A stretch of 64,000 bases of DNA from positions 2,542,001 through 2,606,000 of the forward strand of contig NZ_VFMQ01000001.1 of the NCBI RefSeq assembly GCF_006715175.1, in the 5' to 3' direction. The position numbers and the translations under genes were made by a program. A model generated the notes under the pieces. It was not told the DNA's origin and made no database searches. It worked only from the letters and a program-made list of their open reading frames with translations. Shown here in pieces: positions 59,297 through 64,000 of the stretch. Position 1 is the first letter of the stretch. Each line of letters opens with the position of its first letter. The stretch is from Curtobacterium citreum (lineage in GTDB: Bacteria; Actinomycetota; Actinomycetes; Actinomycetales; Microbacteriaceae).

Positions 59297-60817
59297 TCAT
59301 GCGACCTGTTCCGTTCCTTCGGGGAGTTCCCCGGCCATCATGAGGCCGAGGACGTCGCGCGGGGTGTCCGCGGGGACGATGCCGACGATGCCGCCGCGGT
59401 ACATGACCGCGATCCGGTCGGCGAGCGCCACGACCTCGTCGAGCTCCGTGGAGACGACGATGACCGGGACGCCGGTGTCGCGTGTGGCGACGATGCGCTT
59501 GTGGACGAACTCGATGGACCCGACGTCGATGCCGCGCGTGGGCTGCGCGGCGACGAAGAGCCGGAGCTCGCGGCTGAGCTCGCGGGCGAGGACGATCTTC
59601 TGCTGGTTGCCGCCGGACAGCCGGCCGGCCGCCGTCGTGCGGGACGGCGTGCGGATGTCGAACTCGGCGATCTTCTCGTCCGCGAACGCGTCGCGCTCGG
59701 CGGAGCGGATCGTGCCGGCGCGGACGAACTCGTCGTGGTCGGCGCGGTCGAGCATCAGGTTCTCCGCGATGGTGAACTCGCCGACCAGGCCGTCCTCCTT
59801 GCGGTCCTCGGGCACGAAGCCGACACCCGCGTCGAGCACCTGCTTGACGGTGCGCCCGGTGAGCTCCTTGCCGTCGAGGGTGACCCGACCGGCGCGCACG
59901 GGCTCGAGGCCGATGATCGCCTCGGTGAGCTCGGTCTGCCCGTTGCCCTGGACGCCCGCGATCGCGAGCACCTCGCCGCGGCGGACCGTGAACGAGACGT
60001 CGTCGACGAGGACCACGCCCGAGGGGTCGGTGACCGTCAGGTGCTCGACGACGAGCGCGTCGTCCCCGCCGGTCGCCGGTGCCTTGTCGACCACGAGCGA
60101 CACGGCACGGCCGACCATCAGGGCGGCCAGCTCGTTGTTCGTCGCCGTCGGCGAGGCCTCTCCCACGACGGCGCCGAGGCGGATGACCGTGATGCGGTCG
60201 GCGACCTCGCGGACCTCGCGCAGCTTGTGGGTGATGAAGACGATCGCCGTGCCGGCCTCGCGGAGCTGGCGCATGATGCCCATCAGCTCGTCGGTCTCCT
60301 GCGGCGTGAGGACGGCCGTCGGCTCGTCGAACACCAGGACCTTCGCGTCGCGGGACAGCGCCTTGATGATCTCGACACGCTGCTGCACGCCGACGGGCAG
60401 GTCCTCGACCCGGGCGTCGGGGTCGACGTCGAAGCCGAAGCGGTCGCTGATCTCCCGCACGCGGGCGCGGGCCCCGGCGAGGTCGAGTCGGCCGCCGAAG
60501 GAGGTCTGCTCCTGGCCGAGCATGACGTTCTCGGCGACGGTGAAGACCGGCACGAGCATGAAGTGCTGGTGCACCATGCCGATGCCGGCGCGCATCGCGT
60601 CGCCGGGTCCGTCGAAGTCCTGGACGACGTCGTCCAGGAGGATCTCGCCCTCGTCGGCCTGGTACAGGCCGTAGAGGACGTTCATGAGCGTGGACTTGCC
60701 CGCGCCGTTCTCGCCGAGGAGGCAGTGGACCTCACCCGGCTCGACGGTGAGCGAGATGTGGTCGTTGGCGACGAGTGGTCCGAACCGCTTCGTGATGCCA
60801 CGGAGTTCGAGCTTCAT
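59297..60817 (-). CDS. nupO: Nucleoside ABC transporter ATPase (NupO-like, two ATP-binding domains)
   Basis: A 506-residue sugar/nucleoside-type double ATPase. The first domain has G-E-N-G-A-G-K-S-T and V-L-V-F-D-E-P-T-A-V-L. The second has G-V-Q-G-N-G-Q-T-E (a divergent Walker A) and signature R-L-S-G-G-N-Q-Q-K. This arrangement is normal for the family, where one site is weak. ATG 60817 begins the canonical first strand. It follows bmpA after an 82-nt gap containing a hairpin. Confidence 0.94.
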   Translation of the reverse strand: MKLELRGITKRFGPLVANDHISLTVEPGEVHCLLGENGAGKSTLMNVLYGLYQADEGEILLDDVVQDFDGPGDAMRAGIGMVHQHFMLVPVFTVAENVMLGQEQTSFGGRLDLAGARARVREISDRFGFDVDPDARVEDLPVGVQQRVEIIKALSRDAKVLVFDEPTAVLTPQETDELMGIMRQLREAGTAIVFITHKLREVREVADRITVIRLGAVVGEASPTATNNELAALMVGRAVSLVVDKAPATGGDDALVVEHLTVTDPSGVVLVDDVSFTVRRGEVLAIAGVQGNGQTELTEAIIGLEPVRAGRVTLDGKELTGRTVKQVLDAGVGFVPEDRKEDGLVGEFTIAENLMLDRADHDEFVRAGTIRSAERDAFADEKIAEFDIRTPSRTTAAGRLSGGNQQKIVLARELSRELRLFVAAQPTRGIDVGSIEFVHKRIVATRDTGVPVIVVSTELDEVVALADRIAVMYRGGIVGIVPADTPRDVLGLMMAGELPEGTEQVA

Positions 60818-60858
60818 GTTCCGGGGTCTGTTCCTGTCGGTGGTGCTGTGGACACGTC

Positions 60859-60892
60859 GATGCGGGCGGAGGACTCGTCCCCCGCCCGCATC
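60859..60892 (-). terminator. Hairpin between bmpA and the ATPase gene
   Basis: GATGCGGGCGG and CCGCCCGCATC form a perfect 11-bp stem with a 12-nt loop. In this position it probably ends or stabilises part of the bmpA mRNA, giving more binding protein than membrane parts. Confidence 0.55.
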
Positions 60893-60899
60893 GGTCGTG

Positions 60900-61973
60900 C
60901 TACTTGACGGTCGCCTTGGTCTCGACCGTGATCGAGCCGTCGATGATGCCCGACTTGATCTTGTCCAGCTCGCCCTGCAGGCCGGAGTCGACCTTCGACG
61001 AGTAGTCGTGGAACGGCGCGATGCCGACACCGTCGTTCTTCAGGGTGCCGACGTACGGGGTGTTCGAGTACTTGCCGTCCGCGGCCTGCTCGACGACGTC
61101 CTTGACGGCCGGGCGCATGCCCTTCTCGACGGACGTGAACGCGATGTCCTTGTAGCGCGGGTCGGCCTCGTACAGGTCGCTGTCCGCACCGATCAGGACC
61201 GAACCGTTGTTCGCGTCCTTGATCGCCTCGGCAGCCGACTGGTAGATCGGGCCACCGACGGGCAGGATCACGTCGGCGTTCTGGTCGAGGAGCGTCTGCG
61301 CCACGGCCTTCGCCTGCGTGCCGGCGTCGAAGCCACCGGTGAAGGAGCCCTTCTGGCTGTCGACGTCCCAGCCGACGACCTTGACGTCCTTCTTCTTCTG
61401 CTCGTTGTAGTACTTCACGCCGTCCGCGAAGCCGTCCATGAAGATGGTGACGGTCGGGATCTGCATGCCGCCGAAGGTGCCGACGACGCCGGACTTCGAG
61501 TACGACGCGGCCGCGTAGCCGGCGAGGAACGCCGCCTGCGAGGTGTCGAACGTGATCGGCTTGACGTTCTTGGCGTCGATCGAGTTGTCGTCGATGATCG
61601 CGAAGTCGGTGTCGGGGTTCGCGGCGGCCTGCTTCTTCGTGGCGTCGGCGAGGTTGAAGCCGACGGTGACGATGAGGTTGCAGTTCTGGCCGACGAGCTG
61701 CTGGATGTTCGAGTCGTAGACCGTCGCGTCCTTCGACTCGGCCGACTTGTACGTCGCACCGAGGTCGGCCGCGGCGTCCTTCATGCCCTCGAAGCCGAGC
61801 TGGTTGAACGACTTGTCGTCGAAGCCACCGGCGTCGGAGACCATGCAGGGGCGGAAGTCGCTCTTCTTCGACGTCGCGGTTTCGGACGGGGCGGCCGAGC
61901 AGCCGGCGAGGACTGCCACGGTGCCGGCGAGGGCGAGGCCGCTGAGCAGGACCTGGCGGGTACGAGATGTCAC
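60900..61973 (-). CDS. bmpA: BmpA/PnrA-type nucleoside-binding lipoprotein
   Basis: A 357-residue lipoprotein that delivers nucleosides to the ABC importer. The signal peptide ends with lipobox L-A-G-C. The mature protein has S-D-A-G-G-F-D-D-K-S-F-N, the PnrA/Bmp signature, then G-F-N-L-A-D-A-T-K-K and D-S-D-L-Y-E. GTG 61973 has GGAGGA about 9 nt upstream. It is the first gene of the transport/salvage cluster. Confidence 0.94.
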   Translation of the reverse strand: MTSRTRQVLLSGLALAGTVAVLAGCSAAPSETATSKKSDFRPCMVSDAGGFDDKSFNQLGFEGMKDAAADLGATYKSAESKDATVYDSNIQQLVGQNCNLIVTVGFNLADATKKQAAANPDTDFAIIDDNSIDAKNVKPITFDTSQAAFLAGYAAASYSKSGVVGTFGGMQIPTVTIFMDGFADGVKYYNEQKKKDVKVVGWDVDSQKGSFTGGFDAGTQAKAVAQTLLDQNADVILPVGGPIYQSAAEAIKDANNGSVLIGADSDLYEADPRYKDIAFTSVEKGMRPAVKDVVEQAADGKYSNTPYVGTLKNDGVGIAPFHDYSSKVDSGLQGELDKIKSGIIDGSITVETKATVK

Positions 61974-62031
61974 GGGTTGGTTCCTCCGGGGGGCGGTGCC
62001 CGGACCACGTGCGTTCCGGGCGATCGTGGCG

Positions 62032-62061
62032 ACAGTACACGACCGTCGGGCCGGTACAGAA
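62032..62061 (-). promoter_or_regulatory. Putative bmpA promoter
   Basis: On the minus strand TTCTGT (62061-62056) and TACTGT (62037-62032) are 18 bp apart, giving a leader of about 50 nt before GTG 61973. Confidence 0.45.
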
Positions 62062-62086
62062 CGCCCCTGAGGGACCGCTGGGATCA

Positions 62087-62124
62087 GTTACGGGATCGCG
62101 ACCCCGTGGAAACAGGCCCGTAAC
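62087..62124. promoter_or_regulatory. Inverted repeat upstream of bmpA
   Basis: GTTACGGG (62087-62094) and CCCGTAAC (62117-62124) are perfect complements 22 nt apart, just upstream of the predicted bmpA promoter. It may be an operator, or a terminator for the lipoprotein gene ending at 62239. Confidence 0.35.
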
Positions 62125-62238
62125 CGGAGGCCACGCCGTCGACCCCACTTCGGGGGTCGCGGCGAGATTTCGTGGTGGAGCGCTACAGCCGACGCTGAGG
62201 ATCGGGGGCCGTGCACGGAATCGTCATCCGCGGAGCGA

Positions 62239-62772
62239 TCACTCGTCGGACAGCTGCTCCATGATCCGGTCGGCGTCGCCCGGGAAGCACCGTGAGAGGG
62301 CCTGAACTGTGTAGTTCCCCGAGTACGCGTACACGCTGATGCCGGCGATGTCGTCGCCGCCGCTCCCGAACACCGCGGGGCCGTCCTCCGAGTCGCGGAC
62401 GACGACCTCCATCCCCTGAGCCCGCCAGTGGTCCGCCATCCGGGCCCCGTCGGCCGTCGGGTCCCCCGCGAGCTCGCTGCCCGTCAGGTACCGCCAGCGC
62501 GCGCCCTGCTCGCCGTCGGGCAACACACAGTCCTCGGCGTAGTCGGGGCCAGTCCGGGGCTTCCACACCCCACCGAGACGGGCTGTGGCGTCGTCCACCG
62601 CCTCGATCATGTGCTGCTTGGCGCTGTCGGCGTCCACGGTGGGCTCCGTTCGTCGTGTCGTGCTCGTGTCCGGCGCTCCGAAGGCGCACCCAGCGAGCAG
62701 ACCGCTGAGCGTCGTCAGTAGGAGAGCACTCGCGATGCTGTGCCGCACGCAAGATGTGCTGATCGTGATCAT
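62239..62772 (-). CDS. Small lipoprotein of unknown function
   Basis: A 177-residue exported lipoprotein. The signal peptide ends in L-L-A-G-C at about residue 29, and the mature part has three further cysteines likely to form extracellular disulfides or pairs. It overlaps the hydrolase gene by 4 nt (ATGA), so the two are made together. I recognise no family. Confidence 0.75.
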   Translation of the reverse strand: MITISTSCVRHSIASALLLTTLSGLLAGCAFGAPDTSTTRRTEPTVDADSAKQHMIEAVDDATARLGGVWKPRTGPDYAEDCVLPDGEQGARWRYLTGSELAGDPTADGARMADHWRAQGMEVVVRDSEDGPAVFGSGGDDIAGISVYAYSGNYTVQALSRCFPGDADRIMEQLSDE

Positions 62773-64000
62773 CGGTCCCCGAGCATGGATTGGAAAGGCC
62801 CGAACAGCGCCTGATCCCGGTCGGTGGGAGGCTTCGGGACGAAGGGTGTCGCCGCTCCTTCGTGGCCTGTCGTGACCCGCCCGACGTTGTAGAGCGACTC
62901 GGTCTGCGCGTCCAGGTACCCGGAATGGTCACCGGTGAGCGGATCGTGGTTGAGCACTGGGCGTTGCTCTTCGACGGTTGCTGGATTCGTGTCCGTACCG
63001 AAAGTGGTGGCACCGAACACGCGTGTCGCCGGGTCGACGTGGTGGCCGGGAGCCATCCGCCCTAGGCCGGCGAGCTGATCACCGTGACCGGCCTCATCGA
63101 ACACGACGTTCCGCGCTTGACCGACGTAGACGTGTTCTGCGTGCAACTTGCCGGCCGAGTCGACGTCGTTCGGTAGGCCAGCGGATCCCAGAGCAACGAA
63201 GCGGTCGACGTGCGCGCCGGTGGCCGACAGCGCGACGGCTGCAGTCGTGGTGCCGTACGAGTGCGCGACGACGTTCGTCGTCGGCATGTCGTCACCGCGG
63301 ATCGCGCCCAGTCCGTCGATCGAAGCAGCGAGCTTCCGGCCGCCGACTTCCGCCTTCTGCATACCCAACACGGTCGTCACATCCGGTGTCTCGTAACCGA
63401 TCCAGGCGATGACCGCTTGGCTGGGCTCGTCGACATCTCTTCCCTGTTCGTCGTAGATGTTCTGAGCAGCCCGCGCCCAGGAGCTCATGTCAGCGGTAGT
63501 GGTGTCCATCCCGGGCACCGCCCACGTGACGGAATTCGCGCTGTCGAGGTCACCTATCGACACGGCGGCGAGTGGAGGATGGTCCTCGGACAACGAGATG
63601 AGGTATCGCTGACCGTGGGCAGCCTGGTCAGGGACCTTCATCGCTGCGTTGATGTTCCGCAGTGCCTTCCGGTCCGCGTACAGCGCGTTGAGTTCCCGGG
63701 CGAGGGCGCTCGCTCCGTCCCCCGCCGATGCGACGGCGCCCTCGAGCTGCGCGATCTCGAGTTCCACGTCGCCCAGCCGCTGGTTGAGCACGAGGACGTT
63801 CGCTGTGCTCCGCGCCCAGTACGCGACCCCCTCGAGGTTCCCCAACCGGGCGAGCACCTCCGTCGGGAGCGCGTCGAGGACACCGGCGTCGGCCTTGGTC
63901 AACCCGAGGGCCCTCCACCCATCCGCGACCTGCGTCGGCGTCAGGCCCTCTGCGAAGAGCCCTCGCAACGCCGGAGCGGCCCGCCCGACGGCTGCGATGT
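62769..64000 (-). CDS. DUF1023-type alpha/beta hydrolase (5' end beyond window)
   Basis: The frame is open to the right edge, so the N-terminus is missing; at least 410 codons are seen. The C-terminal half is the DUF1023 alpha/beta hydrolase fold. V-V-A-H-S-Y-G-T-T-T-A contains the serine nucleophile in a G-x-S-x-G-like elbow, with M-A-P-G-H-H-V-D-P and N-H-D-P-L-T-G-D-H-S-G-Y supplying the later loops and histidine. The upstream half is helical. Substrate is unknown. It is coupled to a secreted lipoprotein. Confidence 0.8.
   Translation of the reverse strand, partial: IAAVGRAAPALRGLFAEGLTPTQVADGWRALGLTKADAGVLDALPTEVLARLGNLEGVAYWARSTANVLVLNQRLGDVELEIAQLEGAVASAGDGASALARELNALYADRKALRNINAAMKVPDQAAHGQRYLISLSEDHPPLAAVSIGDLDSANSVTWAVPGMDTTTADMSSWARAAQNIYDEQGRDVDEPSQAVIAWIGYETPDVTTVLGMQKAEVGGRKLAASIDGLGAIRGDDMPTTNVVAHSYGTTTAAVALSATGAHVDRFVALGSAGLPNDVDSAGKLHAEHVYVGQARNVVFDEAGHGDQLAGLGRMAPGHHVDPATRVFGATTFGTDTNPATVEEQRPVLNHDPLTGDHSGYLDAQTESLYNVGRVTTGHEGAATPFVPKPPTDRDQALFGPFQSMLGDR

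Noticed and set aside
1..64000. tRNA, rRNA, transposase or phage genes
   Set aside because: None could be supported on either strand; hairpins seen are terminators or palindromic repeats without tRNA features.

Overview
The window is a contiguous piece of a very GC-rich actinobacterial chromosome. Gene content and order point to Microbacteriaceae, most like Curtobacterium or a near relative. I infer this from an ABC-exported rhamnose-type glycan locus, the birA-accD-accE-maf-accA block, many GTG/TTG starts and leaderless promoters. No rRNA, tRNA, CRISPR array, transposase or phage gene was seen.

Positions 1-33.8 kb hold a large cell-surface polysaccharide locus. It has two paralogous GT-C-like membrane proteins with a WAEDG motif, an O-antigen ligase/polymerase-like protein, a GT87-like mannosyltransferase, polyprenol-phosphate mannose synthase and a secreted four-repeat protein. 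It also has about ten GT2/GT4/CgeB-type glycosyltransferases, a Wzm/Wzt ABC exporter, dTDP-rhamnose synthesis in two places (rmlA-rmlC and rmlB-rmlD), three DUF2142-type GT-C proteins (one fused to a GT-B domain) and an LPG-synthase-like flippase. Together they can make activated rhamnose and mannose, assemble a lipid-linked glycan, export it by the ABC route and modify it outside the membrane.

Positions 33.8-49.1 kb carry housekeeping genes in an order I recall from Mycobacterium: purE, purK, a GtrA-like gene, a PH-domain membrane protein, birA, accD, accE, maf and accA. A UDP-glucose dehydrogenase gene is added. A three-gene two-component module and a TRAM-domain RNA methyltransferase interrupt the block between accE and maf. 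The response regulator of that module is broken by a one-base frameshift. maf carries an in-frame insertion with a perfect 17-bp palindrome that belongs to a small family of dispersed repeats.

Positions 49.1-50.35 kb look like a small cassette: a DUF559/AbiEi-type gene lying between two 60-bp palindromes that resemble each other and occur nowhere else in the window. This is my best candidate for an undescribed mobile or defence unit.

Positions 50.4-62.0 kb are a nucleoside uptake and salvage cluster on the minus strand: BmpA-type lipoprotein, ATPase and two permeases, then cdd, deoA, add, an orphan PTS EIIA/EIIB pair, deoD and a phosphomannomutase. The right edge holds a lipoprotein and a truncated DUF1023-type alpha/beta hydrolase.

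A recurring regulatory theme is a TANNNT box placed exactly 6 nt before the start codon, seen at seven genes (7 nt at an eighth), which predicts leaderless mRNAs.
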